DNA of 35,823 nucleotides, from assembly GCA_964504155.1 (NCBI GenBank), contig CAZDCZ010000024.1, positions 1 through 35,823 on the forward strand. The letters run 5' to 3'. The notes beneath the pieces are model-generated. The model saw only the letters and a program-made list of their open reading frames with translations. It was not told where the DNA came from and did no database searches. The DNA is from CAZDCZ01 sp964504155 (GTDB lineage Bacteria > Bacteroidota > Bacteroidia > Bacteroidales > UBA12077). The stretch's first letter is position 1; each line of letters begins with the position of its first letter. This document shows positions 1 to 9,148 of this stretch, piece after piece. A program made the position numbers and the translations under genes.

Positions 1-2
1 AT

Positions 3-782
3 TTATAAATATCTTCTTTTTACAATTTCAACAAGTTTATTCACATTAACATCGTCCATATTCCAATTCGAGTATTCAGAAATAAAATTATATGCATTAT
101 CGAAAGAATCGAAATTATTTAATAACTGTATAGTATCGATATATTCATCTTTATTTCCTCCAAACAACTCACGTACAAACATAAATTTATCGTTCATCCC
201 GATAGCCGAATTAATATCTCTAATTCCCTTTGCTTGCATCTTTGTCGATAAATCATTTTTATTTTTGCCTTTTGAAATATTATCGTGAATAAATTTCTTC
301 GATTGAAACTTATCTGCAATTATTTTCTCTTCGTCCTGACTTTTGATTTCTGAAATATTTTCTTCTGCTTCGTAATTTTTTTCTTCTAAATAATCGCTTT
401 CCGATTCAATACGTTTTTCTTCATTACCTTCAATAATCTCAAAATCTATTTTTAAATCTGGTTTATTTTCACGTTCCAATTCATTAAGCAAAGTATCTTT
501 AGTTTCTTTTACATTATTGATATTTCGACTTATTTTTTTTGATGATTCTGATTTAATTATTTCATTAATTTCTTCGGTAGTAGGGATATCAACATTTTGT
601 TTAAAACTATCTTTATTCAGTTCATCAAATAATAATAATAAATCGTAAAGATTTCGTATTTTTGACAAAGCTAAATCGATTTCGATTTTAGGAATTTGTT
701 TATTTATATTAAATTTATTTCCAAGTTCGGAAACATCATTAATATTATTAATAATTTTATTTAATATTTCTTTTTTAGACAT
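3..782 (-). CDS. Conserved Bacteroidota hypothetical protein, acidic/charged, 259 aa
   Basis: The function is not recognised. The protein is complete, with its TAA at the very edge of the window, and has no signal peptide or membrane segment, so it is probably cytosolic. The middle (about residues 60-190) is rich in Glu, Lys, Ser and Asn and looks disordered or coiled. The last 65 or so residues are more structured, starting near a MNDKFMFVRELFGG motif and ending in KRRYL. They resemble the conserved tail of a family I recall from Bacteroidota genomes with no known function. It is divergent from thymidine kinase, with 64 bp between the start codons. A TAnnTTTG box at 813-820 would give a leader of about 24 nt, which supports this start. 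Confidence 0.75.
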   Translation of the reverse strand: MSKKEILNKIINNINDVSELGNKFNINKQIPKIEIDLALSKIRNLYDLLLLFDELNKDSFKQNVDIPTTEEINEIIKSESSKKISRNINNVKETKDTLLNELERENKPDLKIDFEIIEGNEEKRIESESDYLEEKNYEAEENISEIKSQDEEKIIADKFQSKKFIHDNISKGKNKNDLSTKMQAKGIRDINSAIGMNDKFMFVRELFGGNKDEYIDTIQLLNNFDSFDNAYNFISEYSNWNMDDVNVNKLVEIVKRRYL

Positions 783-812
783 ATAACAAATTTCAATTAA
801 TTAAATATTGCA

Positions 813-820
813 CAAAAATA
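813..820 (-). promoter_or_regulatory. Bacteroidota -7 box for the 3-782 gene
   Basis: Read on the minus strand this is TATTTTTG, matching the Bacteroidota -7 consensus TAnnTTTG. It predicts transcription starting near 806, 24 nt before the ATG. No clear TTG -33 element lies at the expected distance, so only the -7 half is supported. Confidence 0.4.
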
Positions 821-846
821 ACGATAAAGAATAGATTTTCATATAT

Positions 847-1428
847 ATGTTTCTCGAAGATACAAATAAAAAAAACAATAAATCAGGTTGGATAGAAGTT
901 ATCTGCGGTTCGATGTTCTCTGGAAAAACAGAAGAATTAATAAGGCGATTGAAAAGAGCCGAATATGCAAAATTAAATGTCGAGATATTTAAGCCTCAGA
1001 TAGATATCCGATATTCTGAAGACGAAGTTGTCTCGCACAATTCAACAACAATACGCTCTACACCTGTATCTTCATCGGGAAATATATTATTACTTACAGG
1101 CGATGTTGATGTTATTGGAATAGACGAAGCTCAATTTTTCGACGACGGACTAGTTGATGTATGTAATAAAATTGCCAATACCGGAATACGAGTTATTGTT
1201 GCAGGATTAGATATGGATTTTAGAGGAAAACCGTTCGGACCAATACCTTCGCTTCTTGCCTCTGCCGAATATATTACAAAAGTACATGCTATTTGTATGA
1301 GATGTGGCAAACTTGCTCAACATTCGTTTAGAAAAACAAAAAACGAGAAATTGGTTGTATTGGGAGAAAAAGACGAATACGAACCATTATGTCGAGAATG
1401 CTTTAATAAAGCAATGAATATCAAATAA
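847..1428 (+). CDS. tdk: Thymidine kinase (type II)
   Basis: This enzyme phosphorylates thymidine to dTMP with ATP in the cytosolic pyrimidine salvage pathway. At 193 residues it is the usual length of bacterial type II thymidine kinases. Visible signatures are the P-loop GSMFSGKT (residues 21-28), the DEAQFF motif (93-98) with E94 as the expected catalytic base, and a structural zinc site formed by two CxxC pairs (C150/C153 and C182/C185). About 15 residues (MFLEDTNKKNNKSGW) precede the first core strand, a common extension in this phylum. The gene diverges from the uncharacterised gene on its left and lies 75 bp upstream of murF-alr on the same strand, so co-transcription is possible. Identification is secure. 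Confidence 0.97.
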   Translation: MFLEDTNKKNNKSGWIEVICGSMFSGKTEELIRRLKRAEYAKLNVEIFKPQIDIRYSEDEVVSHNSTTIRSTPVSSSGNILLLTGDVDVIGIDEAQFFDDGLVDVCNKIANTGIRVIVAGLDMDFRGKPFGPIPSLLASAEYITKVHAICMRCGKLAQHSFRKTKNEKLVVLGEKDEYEPLCRECFNKAMNIK

Positions 1429-1485
1429 TATTCGCTCAAAGACTAATTTATCTTAATCGTTTTATTATTTTTATGTTTTTCGGTT

Positions 1486-1500
1486 AATATCGCAGATATT
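1486..1500 (+). promoter_or_regulatory. Small hairpin just upstream of the murF-alr start
   Basis: AATATC and GATATT pair around a 3-nt loop (GCA), with a further T-A pair outside (1485/1501). The hairpin ends 3 nt before the ATG at 1504 and so covers the ribosome-binding region. It is short and AT-rich and may be chance. It would matter only if it limits translation initiation. Confidence 0.25.
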
Positions 1501-1503
1501 ATT

Positions 1504-3969
1504 ATGACTAATTATACCACATACAAAATTAATAAGATATTAAATGGAACTATAACCGGCAATAATAATTCTATTGAATATCTACTAACCGACAGTCGTA
1601 AATTAAATTCTCCGAAGACTTCATTATTTTTTGCTCTTATCGGCAATAATCATAATGGACATGATTTTATTCCTGATCTTTATAAAAAAGAAGTAAGAAA
1701 TTTCGTAGTAAGTAAATTACCAGATAATATTTCGAAGTATAAAGAATCGTGTTTTATTCTGGTTAACAATACATTAACAGCATTACAAGAACTTGCTGCC
1801 TACAATCGTAAACAATTTATTATCCCCGTAATAGGAATTACCGGAAGCAATGGAAAAACAATTGTTAAAGAATGGATATCGCATTGTTTACAAGAAAACA
1901 TTAATATCATTCGCAGTCCGAAAAGCTATAATTCACAAATTGGAGTGCCATTATCGGCTTGGTTAATTAATAAAAATCACGAAATAGCTCTTCTCGAAGC
2001 TGGCATCTCTATGCCTAACGAAATGGACAACTTGCAAAATATTATTAATCCTACAATAGGAATAATCACGAATATTGGCGAAGCACATCAAGAAAATTTT
2101 ATCTCTATTACTCAAAAGATCGACGAAAAGCTAAAGCTATTTACAAATGCATCGACAATAATATATTGCAAAGACCACAAACAAATACACAAACAAATAA
2201 CTAATAATAAAGAGTTTAAAAACAAAGTATTATTTACTTGGTCGCAAGAAAGCGAGGCAGATCTTTCAATTAAAAATATTACAATCTTAAGCAACACAAC
2301 AGAAATAGAAGGAATATTTAATAATCGAAACTATACGATTTCTATTCCATTCACCGATAATGCATCTATAGAAGATGCTCTACACACTTGGGCTTTCTTA
2401 CTATTTATTGACAATGACAAAATAAATATTATAGAATCGCTAAAAACATTGCCAAAAATTGCAATGCGATTGGAACAAAAAAAAGGAATTAACAATTGCA
2501 CAATTATTAACGACAGTTATAATTCGGATATTAATTCTCTGCAAATAGCATTAAACTATTTACAACATCAAAATCAGCATACTAAAAGAACCTTAATTTT
2601 ATCGGACATTCTTCAGAGTGGAAAAAGCGAAACAGAATTATACACCGAAGTTGCAAAATTATTAAAGATTAATAATATCAATAAATTAATTGCAATAGGG
2701 AATTCTTTATTTAATCAACAAAAAATATTCGACATTAAAGAAAGCTGTTTTTACAAATCTACTTCAGATTTTATTTCTAATATCTCGAAAACAAAATTCA
2801 ATAACGAAGCTATCTTATTAAAAGGGTCTAGAAAATTCTATTTCGAGAAAATATCGAATATTTTAGAAGAAAAAGTACACCGCACAATTCTTGAGATTAA
2901 TCTAGATTCTATGATTCAGAATCTAAACTATTTTAGGTCGAAATTACATTCAGAAACAAAGATAATGGTAATGGTAAAAGCTTTCTCGTATGGAAGTGGC
3001 TCGTACGAAATAGCAAATTTACTTCAATTCCATCGTATCGATTATCTTGGTGTTGCATATACCGACGAAGGCATTGCTCTTCGCGAGGCTGGCATAACAC
3101 TTCCTATCATTGTTATGAACCCCGACCCTAACAACTACAAGCTCATGATCGAATATAAGCTTGAACCTGAGATATTTAATTTTTCAACATTAGAAAAATT
3201 TAATATTGCTGTTGAGAATTCGAGTTACACTAAATATCCTATTCATATTAAACTCGATACCGGAATGCATCGATTAGGATTTACCGATAACGAGATACAA
3301 TTACTTATTAATACTTTACAAAAATTTAACAACCTAAAGATAAACTCAATATTCTCGCATCTTGCTGCAAGCGACGAGCCGGAACATGACAGTTTTACTC
3401 GCGAACAAATACAAATATTCGATTCTCTAAGTAAAGAAATAATTTCAAAAACTAAATCGAATCCAATACGACATATCCTTAACTCGGCAGGTATAGAACG
3501 ATTCTCCGAAGCGCAATTCGACATGGTAAGGTTAGGTATTGGTCTTTACGGCATAAGCGCACTTGAACAAACAAACTTAGCTAATGTAAGCACTCTGAAA
3601 AGCACAGTATCGCAAATAAAAAACATTGCAAAAAACGACACTATCGGCTACAACAGAAAAGGCAAGGCTAATAAAAATTTAACAATTGCAGTTATTCCTA
3701 TCGGATATGCCGACGGACTGAACAGAAAGCTAAGTAATGGCGTGGGCAAACTTTATATAAATGGATATATCGTTCCGATAATCGGGAATATTTGTATGGA
3801 CATGTGTATGGTTGATATTACAGAATGCAATATTCACGAAGGCGACGAAGTAATAATTTTTGGTAAAGAACTATCGGTTAAAAAAATAGCATCGCAACTC
3901 GAAACTATTCCTTACGAAATATTCACAAGTATCTCAGAAAGAGTTAATAGAGTATATTTTCAAGAATAA
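1504..3969 (+). CDS. murF-alr: Bifunctional UDP-MurNAc-tripeptide:D-Ala-D-Ala ligase / alanine racemase
   Basis: This is a two-enzyme fusion of 821 residues. The N-terminal half (about 1-455) is MurF, which adds D-Ala-D-Ala to UDP-MurNAc-tripeptide. It shows the DSRK substrate loop, the ATP-binding loop GITGSNGKT (about residue 115), NSQIGVPLS, and the Mur ligase core up to the NDSYNSD motif. The C-terminal half (about 458-821) is a PLP-dependent alanine racemase that makes D-alanine. It has the PLP lysine K492 in VMVKAFSYGSG, a presumed catalytic tyrosine Y716 in IGYNRKG, and the IPIGYADG motif. The MurF-Alr fusion is well known in Bacteroidota and puts D-Ala supply and use in one polypeptide. 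The D-Ala-D-Ala ligase that links the two steps is also in this window, at 29.5-30.1 kb. Both halves look intact. Confidence 0.95.
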   Translation: MTNYTTYKINKILNGTITGNNNSIEYLLTDSRKLNSPKTSLFFALIGNNHNGHDFIPDLYKKEVRNFVVSKLPDNISKYKESCFILVNNTLTALQELAAYNRKQFIIPVIGITGSNGKTIVKEWISHCLQENINIIRSPKSYNSQIGVPLSAWLINKNHEIALLEAGISMPNEMDNLQNIINPTIGIITNIGEAHQENFISITQKIDEKLKLFTNASTIIYCKDHKQIHKQITNNKEFKNKVLFTWSQESEADLSIKNITILSNTTEIEGIFNNRNYTISIPFTDNASIEDALHTWAFLLFIDNDKINIIESLKTLPKIAMRLEQKKGINNCTIINDSYNSDINSLQIALNYLQHQNQHTKRTLILSDILQSGKSETELYTEVAKLLKINNINKLIAIGNSLFNQQKIFDIKESCFYKSTSDFISNISKTKFNNEAILLKGSRKFYFEKISNILEEKVHRTILEINLDSMIQNLNYFRSKLHSETKIMVMVKAFSYGSGSYEIANLLQFHRIDYLGVAYTDEGIALREAGITLPIIVMNPDPNNYKLMIEYKLEPEIFNFSTLEKFNIAVENSSYTKYPIHIKLDTGMHRLGFTDNEIQLLINTLQKFNNLKINSIFSHLAASDEPEHDSFTREQIQIFDSLSKEIISKTKSNPIRHILNSAGIERFSEAQFDMVRLGIGLYGISALEQTNLANVSTLKSTVSQIKNIAKNDTIGYNRKGKANKNLTIAVIPIGYADGLNRKLSNGVGKLYINGYIVPIIGNICMDMCMVDITECNIHEGDEVIIFGKELSVKKIASQLETIPYEIFTSISERVNRVYFQE

Positions 3970-4183
3970 TTTATCCACAAAATTTTCAATTTCTAAATTC
4001 TAATATTCTTAGGTGTTCATAACTCCTGTATCATTCGTTTATTCAGCATGTTCAGAAGAAATTAGAAACTCTGTATAAACTAAATTATTTCAATTTTCGA
4101 CACTAATCAACAATCTTATAAGATACAGCCTTTGATTTCGATAGTATTTTGCTTTAATTTGCAGCAAATATTCAAATACAAAG

Positions 4184-5626
4184 ATGAAATTATTTATAAA
4201 ATCAATATATTTAAAGGCTCTTATTATTGCTACTTCAATAATAACTATTGCAATTTTGTCGTCGGCTATTCGCAGTAACTTATTTGGGGCAAGTGTCAAC
4301 AAAACAGAAACACTATCGAATAATATAAATAACGAAATAGCTCAAGTTCTTTATTCAGAAAAAGTAAATAAGATAGACTCTTTTATGCATATTCGTTCTA
4401 AAAGATATGGGTTTAATGGCAATGTTCTTGTTTCGTATAAAGGCAATTTATTATATAATAACTCATTTGGATATTCTGACCCTAAACACAAAGAAAAACT
4501 ACAAACAGAATCGATCTTTCAATTAGCATCGGTAAGTAAACAATTTACTGCCATGTCGATAATGATTCTTCATGAAAATGGGAAATTAAATTACGACGAC
4601 AATATTAAAAAATACTTACCTACTCTACCCTACGATAATATTACCATAAGAATGTTATTAAACCACACATCGGGTTTACCCAATTACATGTGGCTTGTAG
4701 AACATTATTGGAAGAAAAAAACTCCACCATATAACAGTGATATAATAAAATTAATGAGCAAATACGAACTCTCTCTTTACTTTAAATCTGGATCACGATT
4801 TGTTTATTCTAATACCGGATATGTTGTTCTTGCATCGATTGTAGAGAAGATTTCGAAAATGAAATTTAATGAATTTGTTAACAAAGAAATTTTTGTTCCA
4901 CTTGAAATGCAAAACAGCTTTGTATATAGTGCCGCATTAAAAAATAAGCACTCCGAGAAATTAACAGGATATAGACACTGGGGACGAAATTACAGAATTA
5001 TTCCCGAAACTATTAACGATGGAGCTGTTGGCGATAAAGGAATATATTCTACAACCGAAGATTTATATAAATGGGATAAAGCACTATATTCGAATTTGTT
5101 AATATCGGCAAAAACTCTGAAAGAAGCTTTTTCTCCTGTAAAAATAAACAACAAATATACCATTCCTTACGGTTTCGGATTTAGAATACGTAATAACGAT
5201 ACAAACAATAAAATTGTATATCATCATGGAAGATGGAATGGTTTTAGAACAAGTTTTTTGCGTTATATGCACGACACAAGTATAGTTGTAGTATTAAACA
5301 ACACCAGCTCGAACGGAAACACTTTAATAACAAAAAAACTACGACAGATATTAAATACAGACACTGATTCGAGCAATACTCAAAATTTAATTATTGATGT
5401 ATTCGATAATGGCTCGGATATAGCCATATCTAATTTTATTAAGAAAACCGAAGGATATTCAAGTATCGATACAAATAAAATTAATAAGGTAATCGACATA
5501 TTAAATAAACACAACAAAAAAAATACATCTGAAGAACTTCGTTGTATTATCGAGAAATATAAAAACGGCGAATTAAATCCTTTGCAGATTAATAATTATA
5601 CTCTACTAAATAATATTATGTTTTAA
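4184..5626 (+). CDS. Exported serine hydrolase, class C beta-lactamase fold
   Basis: This is a penicillin-binding-protein/beta-lactamase superfamily hydrolase of 480 residues. The nucleophile motif SVSK (S116-K119), the YSN motif (Y208-N210) and a late HHGRWNGF segment that takes the place of the KTG/HxG motif are all visible. Residues 8-30 are a hydrophobic N-terminal segment, a signal peptide or membrane anchor with no clear lipobox, so the enzyme acts in the periplasm or at the membrane. About 110 residues beyond the catalytic domain have no recognisable domain. Members include D-aminopeptidases, esterases and true beta-lactamases, and the substrate cannot be assigned from sequence. It follows murF-alr after 214 bp. 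Its 3' end overlaps that of the convergent gene at 5606-6403 by 21 bp. Confidence 0.88.
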   Translation: MKLFIKSIYLKALIIATSIITIAILSSAIRSNLFGASVNKTETLSNNINNEIAQVLYSEKVNKIDSFMHIRSKRYGFNGNVLVSYKGNLLYNNSFGYSDPKHKEKLQTESIFQLASVSKQFTAMSIMILHENGKLNYDDNIKKYLPTLPYDNITIRMLLNHTSGLPNYMWLVEHYWKKKTPPYNSDIIKLMSKYELSLYFKSGSRFVYSNTGYVVLASIVEKISKMKFNEFVNKEIFVPLEMQNSFVYSAALKNKHSEKLTGYRHWGRNYRIIPETINDGAVGDKGIYSTTEDLYKWDKALYSNLLISAKTLKEAFSPVKINNKYTIPYGFGFRIRNNDTNNKIVYHHGRWNGFRTSFLRYMHDTSIVVVLNNTSSNGNTLITKKLRQILNTDTDSSNTQNLIIDVFDNGSDIAISNFIKKTEGYSSIDTNKINKVIDILNKHNKKNTSEELRCIIEKYKNGELNPLQINNYTLLNNIMF

Positions 5627-6403
5627 TTCACTTATTGCTCTTTTAGCATTCTCTACATTATACGAAAAAACTATATTCTTTGTATAATGTTTAACCAACT
5701 CGGCAGCTTTCACAAGATTTTTAATCTCAACATCTTCGGCATATAACATAATATATAAAGGTTTACTTATACGCTGAGCAAATGCATTAAGAAGAATTTC
5801 GATCCAATAAATAGATAAATATTTCATATCGTAAAGCGGAACAACAAAAAAATCGACAATCTTTTCTAAAGCTTCAATATCGAGTCCGAACCTTTCGGGA
5901 TGAATTGGATCGGGATATAAGCTAACAGATAATTCTTTAGCCTTACAGTTCTGAGCTACATCATTAACAAATTCGGTAATAATCTGTTGTTTCCATTCTG
6001 AGAATTTTAGTCCCGAAGCTTTCCAATTAGAGATACAATCGTTGCAAACACAATAATCCTTATGCGGGAAACCAATTGAATCGAGATGAATCCCTGCAAC
6101 ATTTTTATTACTAACAGTATCTGCAACAAGCTTAATGATTGAATCTTTATAAGCTTTTTTTGACGGACAAATCCAATCGCAGTAAAACTTCTCTTTACTA
6201 TCGAATCGTGTAGCTTTACCTTGAGCAGATACAGCAATTAATTCGGGGTTTTCTTGTGCAGTTTTATTATCGGCAAAACACGATATTATATTATGCGAAT
6301 ATTCGATAGGACTACGAATTTCGCCATTAACATTTTTCAAATAATTAAAATAGATGTCGAAACTATCAGGAATATGGTTATTATCTTGATAAATTCCGTA
6401 CAT
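5606..6403 (-). CDS. Cytosolic TIM-barrel glycoside-hydrolase-like protein
   Basis: This 265-residue protein resembles the catalytic barrel of putative glycosidases. It has a WICPSKKAY segment (77-85), a strand ending in GIHLDSIGFP (104-113, with D108 a candidate acid), a cysteine cluster YCVCNDC (117-123), and a later SLYPDP...FFVVPLYD region. In related proteins the cysteine-rich insert reads roughly CYCxxC and follows the barrel Asp. No signal peptide is visible, which is unusual because relatives are often secreted, and the N-terminus may be short. The substrate is unknown. It lies 50 bp downstream of the Crp/Fnr gene on the same strand and could be in its transcript. Its last 21 bp overlap the convergent serine hydrolase gene. 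Confidence 0.7.
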   Translation of the reverse strand: MYGIYQDNNHIPDSFDIYFNYLKNVNGEIRSPIEYSHNIISCFADNKTAQENPELIAVSAQGKATRFDSKEKFYCDWICPSKKAYKDSIIKLVADTVSNKNVAGIHLDSIGFPHKDYCVCNDCISNWKASGLKFSEWKQQIITEFVNDVAQNCKAKELSVSLYPDPIHPERFGLDIEALEKIVDFFVVPLYDMKYLSIYWIEILLNAFAQRISKPLYIMLYAEDVEIKNLVKAAELVKHYTKNIVFSYNVENAKRAISELKHNII

Positions 6404-6453
6404 ATAAAAAAATTATTAATTAATATTCGAGATTTTATGTTATTTCGAAAAAA

Positions 6454-7143
6454 CTATCCTCTGGAACTAATCTGGTCGAGGCGTTTAATATTTAGTATTC
6501 TAATTTTTCTTCCTTCGAGACCAATAACTTTTTCACCGGCAAACGACGACAAAGTACGTATAGCATTTGATGTTGTCATATTCGACAAATTAGCAATATC
6601 TTCGCGAGAGAGATAAATTTTTATTGTTTCTCCATCTTCTTCGAATCCGTATGTATCTTTCAAGAAAATTAACGATTCTGCCAATCTTCCACGAATATGT
6701 TTTTGAGTAAGAGTAACTGTGCGCTTATTCGAAAAGCCTAATTCAGATGCTAATGAACGAATAATGTTAAAAGACAGATCAGAGTTTACATTTAATAACT
6801 TAAATAATGTTTCTTTCTCGATAGTACAAATAAGAGAATCTTCGATAGCTACAGCAGAAGCAATATAATTCTCATCGGCAAACAAAGCTCTGTAACCAAT
6901 AAATCCAACGGGTTTAGCCATTCTTACAATCTGCTCACGACCTCCTACTCCCTCTTTAAAAATCTTAACTTTACCACTCGACAATGCCATTAAACCAACC
7001 GGTTTATCTCCTTCTTTATATATAATCTCGTTTTTTTTATAACGTGTACAAGTACTATTTTTCTTTAGCAATTCTTTTTCGCTATTGGCTAGCACACTAA
7101 AAACAGACATTTCACTATCTATAATATTATAACAACCATCCAT
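6454..7143 (-). CDS. Crp/Fnr-family transcriptional regulator
   Basis: This 229-residue DNA-binding regulator has an N-terminal cyclic-nucleotide-binding-like beta-roll (about 15-135, with KKNEIIYKEGDKP and the SSGKVKIFKEG turn), a long dimer helix, and a C-terminal Crp-type winged helix (about 150-220) whose recognition region reads SREDIANLSNMTTSNAIRTL. There is no cysteine cluster for an Fe-S centre as in Fnr, and the key cAMP-binding Arg/Ser pair is not obvious, so the effector is unknown. Such proteins often serve as stress or oxygen regulators in Bacteroidota. A -7 box at 7181-7188 supports the start. The TIM-barrel gene follows 50 bp downstream. Confidence 0.9.
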   Translation of the reverse strand: MDGCYNIIDSEMSVFSVLANSEKELLKKNSTCTRYKKNEIIYKEGDKPVGLMALSSGKVKIFKEGVGGREQIVRMAKPVGFIGYRALFADENYIASAVAIEDSLICTIEKETLFKLLNVNSDLSFNIIRSLASELGFSNKRTVTLTQKHIRGRLAESLIFLKDTYGFEEDGETIKIYLSREDIANLSNMTTSNAIRTLSSFAGEKVIGLEGRKIRILNIKRLDQISSRG

Positions 7144-7180
7144 TATTATACAATTTTAAATATCAATATGTTCTACAACA

Positions 7181-7188
7181 CAAAGATA
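7181..7188 (-). promoter_or_regulatory. Bacteroidota -7 box for the Crp/Fnr gene
   Basis: The minus strand reads TATCTTTG, matching TAnnTTTG. The predicted start of transcription is near 7174, giving a leader of about 31 nt. The -33 region is A/T-rich without a clean TTG. Confidence 0.45.
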
Positions 7189-7284
7189 GTTTTTTTTCTA
7201 AATATTCTAATTTTTAACAACTATAATAATAAAAATAAAAATTAGCGTAGACATCATTAACCATGAACTATACAAGATAATAAA

Positions 7285-8937
7285 TTAGTATTTTGCTACA
7301 AGAGGCATTCTTCGACCGGCTCCGAATGCCTTCGACGAGATTCGTATTATTGGTGGAGCTTGATATCGTTTATATTCATTCGAATTAACAAGTTTAATAA
7401 TTCTTCTTACTACTTTCTCATCAAATCCTTCGTCGATAATATCACCGATACTTTTTTGCAATTCTATATATTCGAAAAGTATTTTGTCTAAAATATCGTA
7501 ATCGGGTAAAGAATCCGAATCTTTTTGGTCGGGTCGTAATTCTGCCGACGGAGGTTTAACAATAGTATTCTCGGGAATTATCTCTTTCTCTGAATTCATA
7601 AATCTAGCTAACTTAAACACATCTGTTTTATAAACATCGCCTAGAACAGATAATCCTCCATTCATATCGCCATACAAAGTGCCATATCCTACGGCAGCTT
7701 CGCTTTTGTTTGAAGTATTAAGCAAAATATGTCCGAATTTATTCGACAATGCCATTAATACCGTACCTCTGGTACGTGCCTGAATATTTTCTTCGGTAAT
7801 ATCTATAGGCATATCTTTAAAAATATGACTCAAGGAATCTTCAAAATTATCTACAATATTTTGTATATTAATAATATCGTACTCTATATTAAGGTTATTA
7901 GCTAAATCAACGGCATCTTTAATAGAATGGTCGGAAGAATATTTCGATGGCAATAATAGTACTCTCAAATTTTCATTACCTAAAGCTCTCTCTGCTAAAA
8001 CCAAACTTACAGCAGAATCTATACCTCCAGACAATCCTAATGTTGCTTTTTCGAATTTCATTTTGCCAAAATAGTCTCTAATACCAAGAACTAATGCGTC
8101 GTGAATTTTCTTTATCAACTCATCATCATTTTCTTGATGATTTTTCTCTGCATTAGCAATCTGTTCTAAATCGAAAACCTTATAATCTTCTGCAAAATAT
8201 TCTAATTCATCAACAATAAGTCCGCTATTATTAACCACCATCGAACCTCCATCGAAAACAAGTTCTGTTTGCGCACCTACTTGATTTACATAAAATATTG
8301 GCAATTGATATTTTTTTGCATTCCTGATAAAGATATTTTTTCTACCCCAAATACGAGTATAAGAAAAAGGAGAAGCAGCAATATTTACAACAAAATCGGG
8401 ATTGTATTCAGAAAGTTTCTCCATAGGAGTAATATTATAAAGCTGACTTTTTGCAAAAGAACTCTCTACAGGTTGAATATCCCATAAATCTTCACATATT
8501 GTTATAGCAATTCTTTTATCTTTATACTCTACAATATTAAATTTCTCGTTAGGTTCGAAATATCGATGTTCGTCGAAAATATCGTATGTTGGCAAAAGTG
8601 ATTTATTCTGCTGAAACTGAACTTGCCCCTCGTTTAAAAACAATGCCGAATTAAACAACTGTTTTCCTTTCTTTCGGTAATTTATTGTTGGGGCACCAAT
8701 AATTGCAGCAATACCATAACATTTTTCGGCTATTTTATTTATTGCATCTTCGTTATCTTGAATAAATGATTTTTTCTCGAGCAAATCTTGTGGAGGATAA
8801 CCACAAACCGACAGTTCTGAAAATATCACTAAATCGACTTTATAGTTCTTCGCCTTATCTATTGTATTAATAATTGAAGATACATTACCTTCGAAATCGC
8901 CAATATTATAATTTAACTGAGCTAATGCAATTTTCAT
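7285..8937 (-). CDS. nadE: Glutamine-dependent NAD+ synthetase
   Basis: This enzyme converts nicotinic acid adenine dinucleotide to NAD+ using ATP and ammonia taken from glutamine, in the last step of NAD biosynthesis. It has two domains. The N-terminal nitrilase/glutaminase domain (about 1-260) carries the triad E41 (FSELSVCGYPP), K112 (NKSLLPTYD) and C148 (ICEDLWD). The C-terminal synthetase domain carries the P-loop SGGIDS (303-308) and later the NKSEAAVGYGTLYGDMNGG region. At 550 residues it is the usual length for the two-domain form. It lies upstream of the beta-barrel gene and near gldB. A nadE-gldB neighbourhood is, as I recall, common in gliding Bacteroidota. Identification is secure. 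Confidence 0.97.
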   Translation of the reverse strand: MKIALAQLNYNIGDFEGNVSSIINTIDKAKNYKVDLVIFSELSVCGYPPQDLLEKKSFIQDNEDAINKIAEKCYGIAAIIGAPTINYRKKGKQLFNSALFLNEGQVQFQQNKSLLPTYDIFDEHRYFEPNEKFNIVEYKDKRIAITICEDLWDIQPVESSFAKSQLYNITPMEKLSEYNPDFVVNIAASPFSYTRIWGRKNIFIRNAKKYQLPIFYVNQVGAQTELVFDGGSMVVNNSGLIVDELEYFAEDYKVFDLEQIANAEKNHQENDDELIKKIHDALVLGIRDYFGKMKFEKATLGLSGGIDSAVSLVLAERALGNENLRVLLLPSKYSSDHSIKDAVDLANNLNIEYDIINIQNIVDNFEDSLSHIFKDMPIDITEENIQARTRGTVLMALSNKFGHILLNTSNKSEAAVGYGTLYGDMNGGLSVLGDVYKTDVFKLARFMNSEKEIIPENTIVKPPSAELRPDQKDSDSLPDYDILDKILFEYIELQKSIGDIIDEGFDEKVVRRIIKLVNSNEYKRYQAPPIIRISSKAFGAGRRMPLVAKY

Positions 8938-9148
8938 ATCCTTATTATTTTTGTAATTATTAATTTAATAATCATTAATGTTAAACATACATATTTTCTA
9001 CGATTAAATATCTAATTAAAATCTATTCATAAAATTAATGTTTATTCCCAAGACTTACAAAATCAGGAAAACGTAATTTACTAGTGTAATTGAATATTTC
9101 TTTGACAAACGTCGTAACTCATCAACGGATATTATTGACAAACACTAA

